DNA from: Streptomyces durocortorensis
GTDB lineage: Bacteria; Actinomycetota; Actinomycetes; Streptomycetales; Streptomycetaceae
Direction of reading: 5' to 3'
Assembly (NCBI RefSeq): GCF_031760065.1
Contig: NZ_CP134500.1
Span: 4,340,001-4,404,000 of the forward strand
Length of the DNA stretch: 64,000 bases
Shown: one piece after another, positions 16,769 through 25,975 of the stretch
How the letters are laid out: each line of letters begins with the position of its first letter
Position numbering within the stretch: the first letter of the stretch is position 1
Made by a program: the position numbers and the translations under genes
Notes under the pieces: generated by a model
What the model saw: only the letters and a program-made list of their open reading frames with translations
Told to the model about the DNA's origin: nothing
The model's database searches: none

Positions 16769-16883
16769 GCGCGGCCACCTGTAACCGCACCCGCAGCCGC
16801 GCCCGTGCGGTCGCGTGCGCGGGGCGGCTTCCCTCGGTCCGGCGCGTGCGGGACTCTGGGATTCCCCGCCCCTCACCCCTAAT

Positions 16884-16898
16884 ATGACGCACCGTCAG
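16884..16898. promoter_or_regulatory. Palindrome ATGACG-CAC-CGTCAG (putative TetR operator, copy 3)
   Basis: An 11/12 match to the consensus, 54 bp upstream of the acyl-CoA dehydrogenase start. Together with copy 2 it gives each divergent gene its own operator within one 200 bp region. Confidence 0.65.
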
Positions 16899-16952
16899 TT
16901 TGCGTATCGCCAGTTGAGGGGCCGCCGGTCCCTGAGGGGAAGGAGCCCGCAG

Positions 16953-18164
16953 ATGGACGCCGCCTTCACCGCGGAGCAGGACGAGATCCGCCGCACCCTG
17001 CGCGACCTGCTCGCCCAGCACGCGGGGCCGGACGCGAACCGGGCCGCCGTGCGCACCGCCGAGGGCTACGACCCGGTTCTGTGGCGCAGGCTCTCCCGGG
17101 ACCTCGGGCTGCCGGGGCTCGCGCTCCCGGAGGAGTACGGCGGGGCGGGCTGCACGGTCACCGAGCTGGCCCTCGCCTGCGAGGAGACGGGCCGCGCGCT
17201 GCTGCCCTCCCCGCTGCTCGCCACCGCCGCGCTCGCCGCCCCCCTGATCGCCGCCCTCGGCACCCCCGACCAGCGCGCCGCGCTGCTGCCCCGGATCGCG
17301 GACGGGACCCTGACCGCCGCGCTCGCCGTCCCCGGCGGCTCCCTCGCCACCGGCCTCGCTCTCACCGGCGACAACCGCGACGGGTCCTGGGCGGGCGGCG
17401 GCCGCGCGGGCGGCGTCCAGGCCCGCGGGGAGCGGGAGGGCGACGGCTGGCGGCTCTACGGCGAGGCCGACCGGGTCCTGGACGGGCACAGTGCCGGACT
17501 GCTCCTGGTCGCGGCCCACACGGGCGGCTACCCCCGCAGCCGTACGCTCCTGTTCCTGGTGCGCCCGGAGGAGGCGGCCGGGCTGGCGCGAACCAGGCTC
17601 ACCGCCGTGGACGAGACCCGCCCCCTCGCCCGCGTCGAGCTGCGCGACACCCGGGCCGAGCTGCTCGGCGCGGCCGAATCCGCCGACGCGGCCGGCGCGC
17701 TGGCCGCCGCCGGGCGCACGGTCGCCGCGGTCCTGGCCGCCGAGGCGGTCGGCACGGCGGCGGGCGCACTGGAGCGGACGGTGGACTACGTGAAGGCACG
17801 CGAACAGTTCGGCCGGGCCGTCGGCTCGTTCCAGGCGGTCAAACACCGCCTCGCCGACCTGTACGTACGGGTCGAGGCCGCCCGCTCCGCCGCCCTCTAC
17901 GCGGCCTGGGACCCGGACGCCGGGCCCCTCGCGCTCGCCCAGGCCCTGGAGGCGGCGCGGATCACCGCCGGGGAGGCCGTCCAGCTGCACGGCGGCATCG
18001 GCTTCACCTGGGAGCACGAAGCGCATCTGTATCTCAAGCGGGCGGCGGGCGACGAGCTGCTCTTCGGTCCGGTCCACCGGCTGCGCGACCACGCGGCTCA
18101 GTGCGCCGGACTCTTCGGGTCCGGCCGGCCGGCCGCCACCGCTCCGCACAGGGCGGGCGTCTGA
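16953..18164 (+). CDS. Acyl-CoA dehydrogenase
   Basis: 403 residues from ATG 16953 with GGAG upstream. N-terminal helical domain (FTAEQDEIRRTLRDLLAQHA), GLALPEEYGGAGCT in the mid region, and C-terminal helix bundle KAREQFGRAVGSFQAVKHRLADLYV with LHGGIGFTWEHEAHLYLKRA. These elements are typical of FadE-type FAD enzymes that introduce an alpha,beta double bond into acyl-CoA. The catalytic Glu is not assigned with certainty. Bulky-substrate FadEs in actinobacteria often work as heterodimers, and no second FadE is in the window. The stop overlaps the start of the F420-type gene (TGATG), so they are an operon. Confidence 0.9.
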   Translation: MDAAFTAEQDEIRRTLRDLLAQHAGPDANRAAVRTAEGYDPVLWRRLSRDLGLPGLALPEEYGGAGCTVTELALACEETGRALLPSPLLATAALAAPLIAALGTPDQRAALLPRIADGTLTAALAVPGGSLATGLALTGDNRDGSWAGGGRAGGVQARGEREGDGWRLYGEADRVLDGHSAGLLLVAAHTGGYPRSRTLLFLVRPEEAAGLARTRLTAVDETRPLARVELRDTRAELLGAAESADAAGALAAAGRTVAAVLAAEAVGTAAGALERTVDYVKAREQFGRAVGSFQAVKHRLADLYVRVEAARSAALYAAWDPDAGPLALAQALEAARITAGEAVQLHGGIGFTWEHEAHLYLKRAAGDELLFGPVHRLRDHAAQCAGLFGSGRPAATAPHRAGV

Positions 18165-18643
18165 TGGCCCGCGGCGTACGCCTCGTTCAGAAGGTCTCCG
18201 CCACCCGCGCCTTCGCGCGGGTCGCCCCGCACGTGGTGCCCGCCCTCGACCGGACCGTGCACCGGCTCACCCGGGGCAAGGTGCTGCTCAGCGCCCGGAT
18301 GCTGCCGGGGCTCGTCCTCAGGGTGCCGGGAGCGCGCACGGGCCGGCCGAGGACCACCCCGCTGGCCTGCATGCCGGAGGACGAGGCGGAGGGCCGCTGG
18401 ATTCTGGTCGGCAGCAACTTCGGCCGTACGGGGCATCCGGCCTGGACCGCGAACCTGCTGGCCCGCCCGGACGAGGCCGTCATCAACTGGCGCGGCCGGG
18501 ACATCCCGGTACGCGCGGCCCTGCTGGAGGGTGAGGAGCGGGCCCGGGTGTGGGAGGCCGCACTCGCCTTCTGGCCGCCCTACGCGGCGTATCAGAAGCG
18601 CGTGGAGCGGGAGATCCGGCTGTTCCGGCTGGAGAGGCGGTAG
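18164..18643 (+). CDS. F420-dependent nitroreductase (Ddn) family protein
   Basis: 159 residues from ATG 18164, sharing one base with the preceding stop. The motif PGLVLRVPGARTGRPRTTPL...WILVGSNFGRTGHPAWTANLLARPD is the signature of deazaflavin-dependent (F420H2) oxidoreductases of the Ddn type. They reduce enones and quinones. Coupling to the acyl-CoA dehydrogenase suggests reduction of an unsaturated or ketone intermediate (inference). Confidence 0.88.
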   Translation: MARGVRLVQKVSATRAFARVAPHVVPALDRTVHRLTRGKVLLSARMLPGLVLRVPGARTGRPRTTPLACMPEDEAEGRWILVGSNFGRTGHPAWTANLLARPDEAVINWRGRDIPVRAALLEGEERARVWEAALAFWPPYAAYQKRVEREIRLFRLERR

Positions 18644-18690
18644 GGCGGTAGGGGGGACAGGGGTGCGCCCTGGGGAAACGTCCGGGAACG

Positions 18691-18735
18691 CCGACGGCGG
18701 ACCACAGGCGAAGGTGCGTGGTGGTCCGCCGTCGG
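18691..18735. terminator. 15 bp perfect hairpin, bidirectional terminator
   Basis: CCGACGGCGGACCAC (18691-18705) pairs with GTGGTCCGCCGTCGG (18721-18735). It lies between the convergent F420-type gene and the TetR gene. There is no U-tract, as is usual in Streptomyces. Confidence 0.8.
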
Positions 18736-18767
18736 TGAGACAGGACGTGCGGCTGGGGGTTTCGGGT

Positions 18768-19415
18768 CTACTTCGTGGGCTTCTTGCCTGTGATGCCCAG
18801 GTGGACCAACAGCGCGAGGTTCGGGCGAAGTTCGGCCTGCTTCACGCCCCAGGTGGTGAACCCCTTCTGGTGCGAGGCGACCGCGGCCAGCATCGCGACC
18901 AGGGAGCCCGCCATCGCCGCCGGGCTGACGTCCTTGTCGACCTTGCCCTTGGACTGGAGCTCCTTCACCGAATCGGTGAGGGAGTTGGTGACCGAGTTCA
19001 GGATCTTCATGCGGATCTTGTAGAACCGTTTGTCCCCCTCGGCCGCGCCGAGGTCGATCACCCGGAGGATCGCGTCGTTGTGCCGCCAGAAGTCGAGGAA
19101 TCCCTCGACGAGTTGCTCGGAGGTCTGCCAGCCGGCCTTGCCGACCCAGGGGCGCCCGGCGACCAGTTCGGTCAGCCCGGCACCCTCCTTGGCGACTTCC
19201 TCGGCGATTTCGAGGACGGCGCCCTCCACATCGGGGAAGTACTGGTAGAAAGTCGCGGGTGAAGTCCCGGCCTTCCGGGCGACGTCGATGACTTTGACGT
19301 CCCGGTACGGCGAGGAGCTGAGCATCTCGCTGAGGCAGTCGAGCAGCTTCTGCCGCGTCGCCTGACCGCGTCGACCGGCCACGCGGCCGTCGACGGTGCG
19401 TACTTGTCCTGTCAT
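18768..19415 (-). CDS. TetR-family transcriptional regulator
   Basis: 215 residues from ATG 19415. The N-terminal HTH is RQKLLDCLSEMLSSSPYRDVKVIDVARKAGTSPATFYQYFPDVEGAVLEI, the canonical TetR pattern. The C-terminal domain is all-helical with no recognised ligand signature. It lies centrally among the acyl-CoA genes that carry CTGACG-N3-CGTCAG palindromes. A weaker copy (CTGTCA-TGC-CGTCAG, 19409-19423) overlaps its own start codon, which would fit autoregulation. The proposed inducer is a CoA thioester of the pathway substrate (inference). Confidence 0.9.
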   Translation of the reverse strand: MTGQVRTVDGRVAGRRGQATRQKLLDCLSEMLSSSPYRDVKVIDVARKAGTSPATFYQYFPDVEGAVLEIAEEVAKEGAGLTELVAGRPWVGKAGWQTSEQLVEGFLDFWRHNDAILRVIDLGAAEGDKRFYKIRMKILNSVTNSLTDSVKELQSKGKVDKDVSPAAMAGSLVAMLAAVASHQKGFTTWGVKQAELRPNLALLVHLGITGKKPTK

Positions 19416-19423
19416 GCCGTCAG
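19409..19423. promoter_or_regulatory. Weak operator-like site at the TetR start codon
   Basis: CTGTCA-TGC-CGTCAG has a perfect right half and a left half with two mismatches to the regulon palindrome. It overlaps the ATG of the TetR gene at 19415. Confidence 0.4.
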
Positions 19424-19583
19424 CTTACCGAGGGGCGATGGGAGCGCGATTCGGCCGACTGCAAATGGGGAACGCCGCAGGACTCGCAGGGTGTGCGGCG
19501 GCGGGGGGCGATGCTTTTCGGCCGCGGTGCGCAAGGGTGCCGGAAGTCCGGGGCGGCACCGGTGGCGGCGTGCGGCGTAAGTG

Positions 19584-19629
19584 TTATCAACAGCCTGTGG
19601 ACAACTTCGGTGGACAACTTTCGTCCACA
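19584..19629. promoter_or_regulatory. Cluster of four DnaA-box-like 9-mers
   Basis: TTATCAACA (19584-19592, +), TGTGGACAA (19596-19604, i.e. TTGTCCACA on -), GGTGGACAA (19609-19617, i.e. TTGTCCACC on -) and TCGTCCACA (19621-19629, +) start 12, 13 and 12 bp apart. The Streptomyces DnaA box is TTGTCCACA-like: the second is exact and the others differ by one or two bases. The cluster sits in the 389 bp gap between the TetR gene (start 19415) and the VOC gene (start 19805), a region without replication genes. The rest of the gap shows nothing else I can name. Confidence 0.5.
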
Positions 19630-19804
19630 TGGTGAGCCGCCCTTCACTGTTCGGGCAAATGTTCCCCGGATGTTCCCTTTGGGTCTGTCCGGCATGCGTA
19701 CGGCCAGGCGCAGGCAGGCATACGCGTGCGTCGGGGCGCGCCGGACCGGACCCGACGTTACGTTGACTGTGACGTGCGTCACTGCTACGGAAGGATCCGG
19801 GCCC

Positions 19805-20614
19805 ATGGCCGCATTCGCGCATTCCGCGCCGTGCTGGGCGGACGTGCAGCTACCCGACCTCGAAGCGGGCAAGCGCTTCTACGGCGGCCTCTTCGGCTGG
19901 ACCTTCCGGGCGGGCGACGGCATGCCCTTCGCGGACGCGCTGAGCGACGGCCGCCTGGTCGCCGCGCTGGCCGCCAAGAAGGACGGCCGGATGCCCACCG
20001 CGTGGGGCGTCTACTTCGCCACCGACGACATCCGGGCCACCGTCGCCGCGATCCGCGAGCACGGCGGCCAGATCATCACCGACCCCGTACGGGCCGGGCA
20101 GGCCGGAATCCTCGCGCAGGCGGCCGACCCGGGGGGAGCGGTCTTCGGCCTCTGGCAGCCCGGGGAGCGCGAGGGCTTCGAGAAGCAGAACGACCCCGGC
20201 TCCTTCTGCTGGACCGAGGTCTACACCCGGCAGCCGGAGCGCGTGGACCCGTTCTACGAGCAGGTCTTCGGCTTCCGCGCCACCGATCCGGACGAGGCGG
20301 GCCACGACGTCTCCGGCGACACGGAGGCGCTCGTCGACTTCCGGATGTGGTCCCCCGAGGGCGCCGAACCGGGCCCGGGCACCGCCGTCGGCGGCCGCAG
20401 CGTCATCACGGACGCGTTCCCGGCCGAGATGCCGAGCTACTTCCTCATCTACTTCGCCGTCGCCGACTGCGACGCGGCCGCCGAACTGGCCGTACGGCTC
20501 GGCGGCCGCGTCGCCCAGCCGCCCTTCGACATCCCCTACGGCCGGATGGCGGTCCTGCACGACGACCAGGGCGCCGCCTTCGCCGTACTGCAGCCCGGAG
20601 AACTGCTTCCATAA
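19805..20614 (+). CDS. VOC-superfamily protein, two glyoxalase/bleomycin-resistance-like domains
   Basis: 269 residues from ATG 19805. It has two tandem vicinal-oxygen-chelate modules, residues ~8-125 (CWADVQLPDLEAGKRFYGGLFGWTF) and ~135-265 (CWTEVYTRQPERVDPFYEQVFGFRA). Both end in a strand with FGLWQPGE or FAVLQPGE. The opening resembles the CFP-29/27-kDa antigen type of VOC proteins in actinobacteria. Metal ligands are not clearly conserved. Function unknown: it could be a glyoxalase-like enzyme or a binding protein. Confidence 0.82.
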   Translation: MAAFAHSAPCWADVQLPDLEAGKRFYGGLFGWTFRAGDGMPFADALSDGRLVAALAAKKDGRMPTAWGVYFATDDIRATVAAIREHGGQIITDPVRAGQAGILAQAADPGGAVFGLWQPGEREGFEKQNDPGSFCWTEVYTRQPERVDPFYEQVFGFRATDPDEAGHDVSGDTEALVDFRMWSPEGAEPGPGTAVGGRSVITDAFPAEMPSYFLIYFAVADCDAAAELAVRLGGRVAQPPFDIPYGRMAVLHDDQGAAFAVLQPGELLP

Positions 20615-20795
20615 CCCGTTGCGGACCCGTTGTGGGCGGATAGCGGCCGAAGTGACATGAGACACCCACATCCGCCCCCGGGTTCGCAACCGACGCCCGA
20701 GCCAGCAACAATCGGGGTGCGCGCAGGGCGGGATACGACCGGGCGGTAATTCGCGGACTTCGTCGCCGAGGTCCGTACGGGGAGGTGGCAGGCAA

Positions 20796-23255
20796 GTGGT
20801 GGAGCAGCTGACGCAGCACGACCCGAGACGGATCGGCCCGTTCGAGGTGCTGGGACGGCTCGGGGCCGGCGGCATGGGGCTGGTCTATCTCGCCCGCTCG
20901 GCGTCCGGCCGGCGAGTGGCGATCAAGACGGTACGGACCGAGCTCGCCGAGGACCAGCTGTTCCGGGTCCGCTTCACGCGCGAGGTCGAGGCGGCCCGTG
21001 CCGTCAGCGGCTTCTACACCGCCGCCGTGGTCGACGCCGATCCGCGTGCCGCCGTGCCCTGGCTGGCCACCGCCTACGTCCCCGCGCCCTCGCTCGAAGA
21101 GATAGTGAACGAGTGCGGCCCCATGCCGACCCAGGCCGTGCGCTGGCTGGCCGCGGGCATCGCCGAGGCCCTCCAGTCCATCCACGGCGCGGGCCTCGTC
21201 CACCGTGACCTGAAGCCGTCCAACGTCCTCGTCGTCGAGGACGGTCCCCGGGTGATCGACTTCGGTATCGCGTCCGGCGTCTCCAACACCCGGCTGACCA
21301 TGACGAACGTCGCCGTCGGCACGCCCGCGTACATGTCGCCGGAGCAGGCCCGGGACTCCCGCAGCGTCACCGGGGCCAGCGACGTCTTCTCGCTGGGCTC
21401 CACCCTCGTCTTCGCCGCCACCGGCCACGCCCCCTTCCACGGGGCCAACCCGGTCGAGACGGTGTTCATGCTGCTGCGCGAGGGGCCGGACCTGGAGGGG
21501 CTGCCGGACGACCTGCGGCCGCTGATCGAGTCGTGCATGCAGATGGACGCCACCCGGCGCCCCAGCCCCGCCGACCTCCAGGCCCAGCTCGCCCCGCACC
21601 TCTTCGCCTCCGGCAGCGATGACAGCGGCACGGCCTCCGCCTGGCTGCCGTCCCGGGCCACGGCGATGATCGAGCAGCGCAGGGGCGGCGGCCGTGCGAC
21701 GCCGCCCGCGCCGGTCGTGCCGCCGCCCCCGCAGCAGCCGCCCCGGCCGCCGCATGACCGGGGCAGGGACCAGGACACCGCCTGGCGCAGCGGGGCCGAT
21801 CTGCGCTCGCCCTCCCCGCTGGCATCCCCGCTCGCCCCGTCCTCGCCGATGCCGAGCGGTTCCGCTCCGGCCTCGTCGCCCCCGGGTGCTTCCGCCGCTC
21901 CCGACAGCGGTCCCGTCCAGCTGGCCGGTGCCAAGGTGCCGATCGGCCCCGGTCTGCGGGCAGGGGAGGTACGCGGCGCGGCCGCCGCGCATCCGGCCGC
22001 CGCGACGGGCTGGGTCCGGCCGCCCGCCGGGCTGAGCGCCTCGGGCCCGGCGCCCACGGCCCCCACCGCCCCCGTACCGTCTCCTGGGCCCGCCCCGGAC
22101 ACCTCACCCGCGGCGCCCGACCGCTGGCGGCCCTGGCGCTTCCGCATGTCCAACGACGTGTGGGGTACGCCGGTCGTCTCCGGTGACCTGCTGTACGTGA
22201 CGTCCTTCGAGGTCCACGCGCTGGACGTGGGCAACGGGCGACGCCAGTTCAAGACCCGGGACGTGGCCTGGGCGATGGCCGTCGAGGGGGGCCGTATCCA
22301 CGCCTCGGACGGCCCGTCCCTGTACGCGCTGGACGCCACGTCCGGCGCCGAGCAGTGGCGGCTCCGGACGGACGCCTGGGTGTACGCCCTCAAGGCCGAC
22401 CGGGGCACGGTCCTGACCGCGACCCGGGGCGGCGGTGTCCAGGGCTGGGAGGCGTCCAACGGCGAGAAGCTGTGGGAGATCACCGGCGCCCAGACCGACT
22501 TCGAGACGGCGGAGGCCGGTCCGGTCATCCACGACGGCACGGCGTACGTCTGGCAGGACGCCAGGCTCCGCGCGCTGGACGCACGTACGGGCATCGAGCG
22601 CTGGTCGTACCCCATCGGCGACGCGGCCTCCTGCGGCGGCGTCCCGGTCCGGGTCACCCCCGCCCCCGACGGCTACGTCTACATCGCGGCGGGCACCCGG
22701 GTGCTGGCGGTGGAGACCAACTCCGGCCGGGTGCGCTGGCACTTCGAGGCCCCGGCGGTCTTCCTCTCGCCGCCCGCGTTCGCCCCGGGCCCGGCGGTGA
22801 CCGGCGGCGGGGTGTACCTCGCGGACTACCTCGGCACGGTGTACGCACTGGACGCGACGACCGGCAAGGACCGCTGGCGGATCGCCACGGAGGCCCGGTC
22901 CTCGATCGAGCCGGTGCTGGTCGCGGTGGGCAACGTGCACGTCGGCAGCGGCAGTGCGCTGTACACCCTGGACGCGGTCACCGGCACCCCGAAGTGGCGC
23001 TTCGCGGCGGGTGGCGACGTGGTGGGCTCCCCGGTGGTCGCGGACGGCCGGGTCCACTTCGGCTCGGCCGACCACGTCCTCTACACCCTGGACGCGGCAG
23101 GCGGCCAGCTGCGCTGGAAGCTGGCGACGGGCGGCGAGATCACGGGCTCACCGGTGGCGCGAGCGGGCGTGGTCTACGCGTGCAGCAAGGACCGGTGCGT
23201 GTACGCGCTGGACGCGCTGAAGGGCACGGGCACGGGGAACAGGGCGAGGGCCTGA
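20796..23255 (+). CDS. Ser/Thr protein kinase with C-terminal PQQ-type beta-propeller (AfsK-like)
   Basis: 819 residues from GTG 20796. Kinase domain at ~12-270: glycine loop LGAGGMGLV, Lys44 in [14 protein letters not shown] with catalytic Asp138, DFG at 155-157, [10 protein letters not shown] activation segment. Residues ~290-440 are a Pro/Ala-rich linker. From ~445 on there are at least seven W-x-F/Y...ALDA repeats ([34 protein letters not shown]) forming a beta-propeller. No membrane segment is apparent. This is the architecture of AfsK, which phosphorylates the SARP regulator AfsR. A SARP-NB-ARC-TPR gene is at 29305-32262, but not adjacent. A functional link is only inferred. Confidence 0.9.
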   Translation: MVEQLTQHDPRRIGPFEVLGRLGAGGMGLVYLARSASGRRVAIKTVRTELAEDQLFRVRFTREVEAARAVSGFYTAAVVDADPRAAVPWLATAYVPAPSLEEIVNECGPMPTQAVRWLAAGIAEALQSIHGAGLVHRDLKPSNVLVVEDGPRVIDFGIASGVSNTRLTMTNVAVGTPAYMSPEQARDSRSVTGASDVFSLGSTLVFAATGHAPFHGANPVETVFMLLREGPDLEGLPDDLRPLIESCMQMDATRRPSPADLQAQLAPHLFASGSDDSGTASAWLPSRATAMIEQRRGGGRATPPAPVVPPPPQQPPRPPHDRGRDQDTAWRSGADLRSPSPLASPLAPSSPMPSGSAPASSPPGASAAPDSGPVQLAGAKVPIGPGLRAGEVRGAAAAHPAAATGWVRPPAGLSASGPAPTAPTAPVPSPGPAPDTSPAAPDRWRPWRFRMSNDVWGTPVVSGDLLYVTSFEVHALDVGNGRRQFKTRDVAWAMAVEGGRIHASDGPSLYALDATSGAEQWRLRTDAWVYALKADRGTVLTATRGGGVQGWEASNGEKLWEITGAQTDFETAEAGPVIHDGTAYVWQDARLRALDARTGIERWSYPIGDAASCGGVPVRVTPAPDGYVYIAAGTRVLAVETNSGRVRWHFEAPAVFLSPPAFAPGPAVTGGGVYLADYLGTVYALDATTGKDRWRIATEARSSIEPVLVAVGNVHVGSGSALYTLDAVTGTPKWRFAAGGDVVGSPVVADGRVHFGSADHVLYTLDAAGGQLRWKLATGGEITGSPVARAGVVYACSKDRCVYALDALKGTGTGNRARA

Positions 23256-23289
23256 CGTTCGAGGGCGGAACCCTCGGCGGGGGCGGCCG

Positions 23290-23964
23290 TCACTCCCGCG
23301 GGGGCGCGGGCGGCGGGGTCCCGTGCGGCGGGTGTACGGGATCGCGAGGGTCGGCCTCCGCCTGCGGATACGACCGCGTACGGGGGTCGCGGGGATCGGG
23401 CCCCGTGTACGGGTCCACCTCCGGCTCCGGCCACGGCGAGGTCTGTACGGACATCCCCGGCTCCTGCGTGGGCGGCCAGGTGTCCACCTGATCCGCCGCC
23501 GGCGCGGCGTACGGCTCCACAGGCTCCCGCTCCCGACGCCCCTCCCGCCGACTCCGCCGGCCCCTCATCAGCAACGCCCCGATCAGCATCAGCGCCCCGC
23601 CCGCCAGCGCGTTGGCCACGCCCACTTGCAACCCCGCCCCGTCCCCGCCCACCACCAGCGAGCCCGCCGCCTGCCCCTGGCGCACCATCCACAGGATGGT
23701 GAAGCCGAGCACCACCAGCCCCGCGAGGGCGACCACGATCCGCGAGCGGAGCACCACGCCCGCGAGCACCAGCAGGGCCGCGAACAGGAACGGCAGCAGG
23801 ATCGAGACCAGCACGCCCGACTCCGTACCGGTGATCCCCTCGAAGAGGTCCCGCACCCGGTACTCACGCCCCAGCCGCCCGTCGTACCACTCGCGGAACG
23901 GGCTCAGCACGGCGGAGGCCGCCCCGGCGAGCGCGACGAGGGAGCCGAGGATGTTGCGGATCAT
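23290..23964 (-). CDS. Integral membrane protein with Pro-rich C-terminal tail
   Basis: 224 residues from ATG 23964. Four hydrophobic segments (about residues 5-22, 50-72, 76-93 and 108-130) are followed by a basic stretch RGRRSRREGRRERE. A ~90-residue disordered, Pro/Asp-rich tail follows and is presumably cytoplasmic. The layout recalls small streptomycete membrane scaffolds, but I recognise no family. It converges with the propeller kinase 35 bp away. Confidence 0.72.
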   Translation of the reverse strand: MIRNILGSLVALAGAASAVLSPFREWYDGRLGREYRVRDLFEGITGTESGVLVSILLPFLFAALLVLAGVVLRSRIVVALAGLVVLGFTILWMVRQGQAAGSLVVGGDGAGLQVGVANALAGGALMLIGALLMRGRRSRREGRREREPVEPYAAPAADQVDTWPPTQEPGMSVQTSPWPEPEVDPYTGPDPRDPRTRSYPQAEADPRDPVHPPHGTPPPAPPRE

Positions 23965-24166
23965 CGTCAGCCTCCGGCGGCGTCGTCCAGCGTGTTGCCC
24001 AGCGCGCGTACGCGGACATCCCCACCCGTCCCCGACGCTACGCCCGGCCGACCACCCCTGCCACGCGGACCATGACCGTACCGTGACAGGGTCATGACCT
24101 GCGCAGGGAGCTCCGCACGGCATGCTGAGGGCGACAGCGCAACGACACTCAAGGGGGGCTGTATCG

Positions 24167-24661
24167 ATGATGCGGCGACAGATGAAGCTCGCGGCGGTCC
24201 TGGTCGTGGTGGTGCTCGCGCTCACCGGATTCTCGACGTCCACCAGCGGAGGCAAGAGCGGCAAGAGCAGGAGCGGCAAGAGCAGCAGCTCCGGTGGCGG
24301 CTGCTCCAGCTCGAAGAAGAGCAACAACGGCTACTCGTCGTCCTCGGGCTCGCGTAACCGGCCCCCGGCCCGCACCGCCTCCAAGGTCCCGACCGTCTCG
24401 GTGGTCCGCTGCGCCCAGCCGGGTGAGGGCGCCCGCAAGGCGGACACCTCGTCGCTGGTCGAGGTGCGGGCGAAGGAGCAGGGCCTGCGGGAGTACAAGG
24501 TCAGCGTGCGGTTCCTCGACGCCCTGGGCAAGATCGTGGACACGGCCGAGACCACCACGTTCGTAGAGGGCGGCAAGTCCCGCAGGCTGACCTTGCCGAT
24601 GGGCGACGTCGGCAAGGTGTCCCAGGTCGAGCGCTGCGAGGCGACGGTCCGCCGCACCTGA
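24167..24661 (+). CDS. Secreted/lipid-free Ser-Gly-Lys-rich exported protein
   Basis: 164 residues from ATG 24167, preceded by AGGGGGG. A signal peptide is clear (MMRRQMKLAAVLVVVVLALTGFSTS). It is followed by a low-complexity Ser/Gly/Lys segment to about residue 65 and a folded C-terminal domain (VPTVSVVRCAQ...VEVRAKEQGLREYKVSVRFLDALGKIVDTAETTTFVEGGKSRRLTLPM...ERCEATVRR). The C-terminal part looks like a small Ig-like/FxLYD-type beta-sandwich with one Cys pair. Function unknown. Confidence 0.75.
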   Translation: MMRRQMKLAAVLVVVVLALTGFSTSTSGGKSGKSRSGKSSSSGGGCSSSKKSNNGYSSSSGSRNRPPARTASKVPTVSVVRCAQPGEGARKADTSSLVEVRAKEQGLREYKVSVRFLDALGKIVDTAETTTFVEGGKSRRLTLPMGDVGKVSQVERCEATVRRT

Positions 24662-24706
24662 CACGGCACCCCGGGCCCCCGGGACCCGAGCCACCCCAGG
24701 GCCGGC

Positions 24707-25504
24707 TCACCGCACCCGAGGCGCCCCGCCCGCGCCTCCGTTCCCGCCCCCGCTCGTCCGCCCCTCGAACAGCTCCGCCTGACGCTCCGGTGACAGGTTG
24801 CCCAGCGCGATCAGCGCGGGCGCCTGGGCCATCGCCTGGGTCCGGGCCGCCTCCTTCGCGGACCAGACCGCCCTGACCGTGCCCTGTACCGCCTCCGTCG
24901 GGTACGCGGCGACCACCGCCGCCGACCGCAGCGCCGCCGCCACCGCGCCGCCGGGCTCCGTCACCTCGCTGACGAGCCCGACCGCGTACGCCCGCTCCGC
25001 GCTCACCCGTTCCGCGGTGCCCATCAGGGACATCCGGGCGACCTCCCCGAACGGCATGCGCTGGGCCATCGCGATGGCCTCGTACGCCGAGACCATCCCG
25101 TACGTCGTGTGCGGGTCGAAGAACGTCGCCTCCCGGGACGCGACGACGAACTCCGCCTCGCCCAGCAGATAGAACGCCCCGCCGCAGGCCATTCCCTCCA
25201 CCGCGGCGATCACCGGCTTCCACAGGTCGTTCGCCTTGGGGCCGATCCGCAGGAGCGGGTCGTCGACGGCGTACGGGGACGGGGGCTGCGGGACGGTCAC
25301 CCCCCGGTCGATGCCGGTGCAGAAGGCGCGAGTGCCGGCCCCGGTGAGGACGGCGGCCCGCACGTTCTCGTCGAATCGCAACTCCCGCCAGAGTGAGCTG
25401 AGTTCTTCAGCCGTCTCCAGGTCGATCGCGTTGAGCTTCTCCGGCCGGTCCAGGGTGACGAGGGCGACCCCGGCGGCCGCCTCCCGTTCGATGCGCAGGG
25501 CCAT
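24707..25504 (-). CDS. Enoyl-CoA hydratase/isomerase family protein
   Basis: 265 residues from ATG 25504. The crotonase fold is shown by VALVTLDRPEKLNAIDLET, oxyanion-hole strands GTRAFCTGIDR and GMACGGAFYLL, and the FFDPHTTYGMVSAYEAIAMAQRMPFGEVARMSLMG segment. The second catalytic Glu of true hydratases is not obvious: Asp/His occupy the segment. Isomerase, hydrolase or ring-cleaving activity is therefore equally possible. It is the third gene of an operon with the DUF35 and Ltp genes (gaps of 3 and 18 bp). The C-terminus is a Gly-rich tail. Confidence 0.88.
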   Translation of the reverse strand: MALRIEREAAAGVALVTLDRPEKLNAIDLETAEELSSLWRELRFDENVRAAVLTGAGTRAFCTGIDRGVTVPQPPSPYAVDDPLLRIGPKANDLWKPVIAAVEGMACGGAFYLLGEAEFVVASREATFFDPHTTYGMVSAYEAIAMAQRMPFGEVARMSLMGTAERVSAERAYAVGLVSEVTEPGGAVAAALRSAAVVAAYPTEAVQGTVRAVWSAKEAARTQAMAQAPALIALGNLSPERQAELFEGRTSGGGNGGAGGAPRVR

Positions 25505-25507
25505 GGC

Positions 25508-25957
25508 TCACCGCTCCAGCAGCCAACGCACAAGCGTGACGGAGCCACTTGGCCCCATCGGACAGAAGAGCGCCCGCACCGGCGCCCCGATCCGCAGCCG
25601 GGCCGGGTCGACGGAGTTCAGCGGGGCGTCGGGGGAGGCGACGACGTTCCCGGCCAGCCGGATGTGCGGGGCGTCCGCCAGCTCCACCACTACCGCGTTG
25701 TACGGGGCCTGTTCGGCGTACGCGGGGAGCAGCGGCGGGTGCGGGATCACGTACGACCAGAGGCGGCCGCGCCCGCTCATCTCCCGCCACTCGCTCTCGA
25801 ACGACCCGCAGTGCGGGCAGCAGGGCCGGGGCGGGAAGCGGAGTTCGCCGCAGGCGGGGGCTGCGCAGGCCTGGACGCGGAGTTCGCCACGGGCGGCGTA
25901 CTCCCAGTAGGGCGCGCCGTCCTCGTCGGGGACGGGCGGCAGCAGTGCATCGGGCAT
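25508..25957 (-). CDS. DUF35 / OB-fold Zn-ribbon protein
   Basis: 149 residues from ATG 25957. The zinc ribbon uses Cys residues in VQACAAPACGELRFPPRPCCPHCG. The OB-fold follows (RLWSYVIPHPPLLPAYAEQAPYNAVVVELADAP). It lies 18 bp downstream of the Ltp-type thiolase gene, the usual pairing. In Ltp2-ChsH2 type complexes the DUF35 domain is needed for retro-aldol activity. This pair is the more canonical of the two thiolase/DUF35 sets in the window. Confidence 0.88.
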   Translation of the reverse strand: MPDALLPPVPDEDGAPYWEYAARGELRVQACAAPACGELRFPPRPCCPHCGSFESEWREMSGRGRLWSYVIPHPPLLPAYAEQAPYNAVVVELADAPHIRLAGNVVASPDAPLNSVDPARLRIGAPVRALFCPMGPSGSVTLVRWLLER

Positions 25958-25975
25958 GGCGGTCTCCTCGACTCC

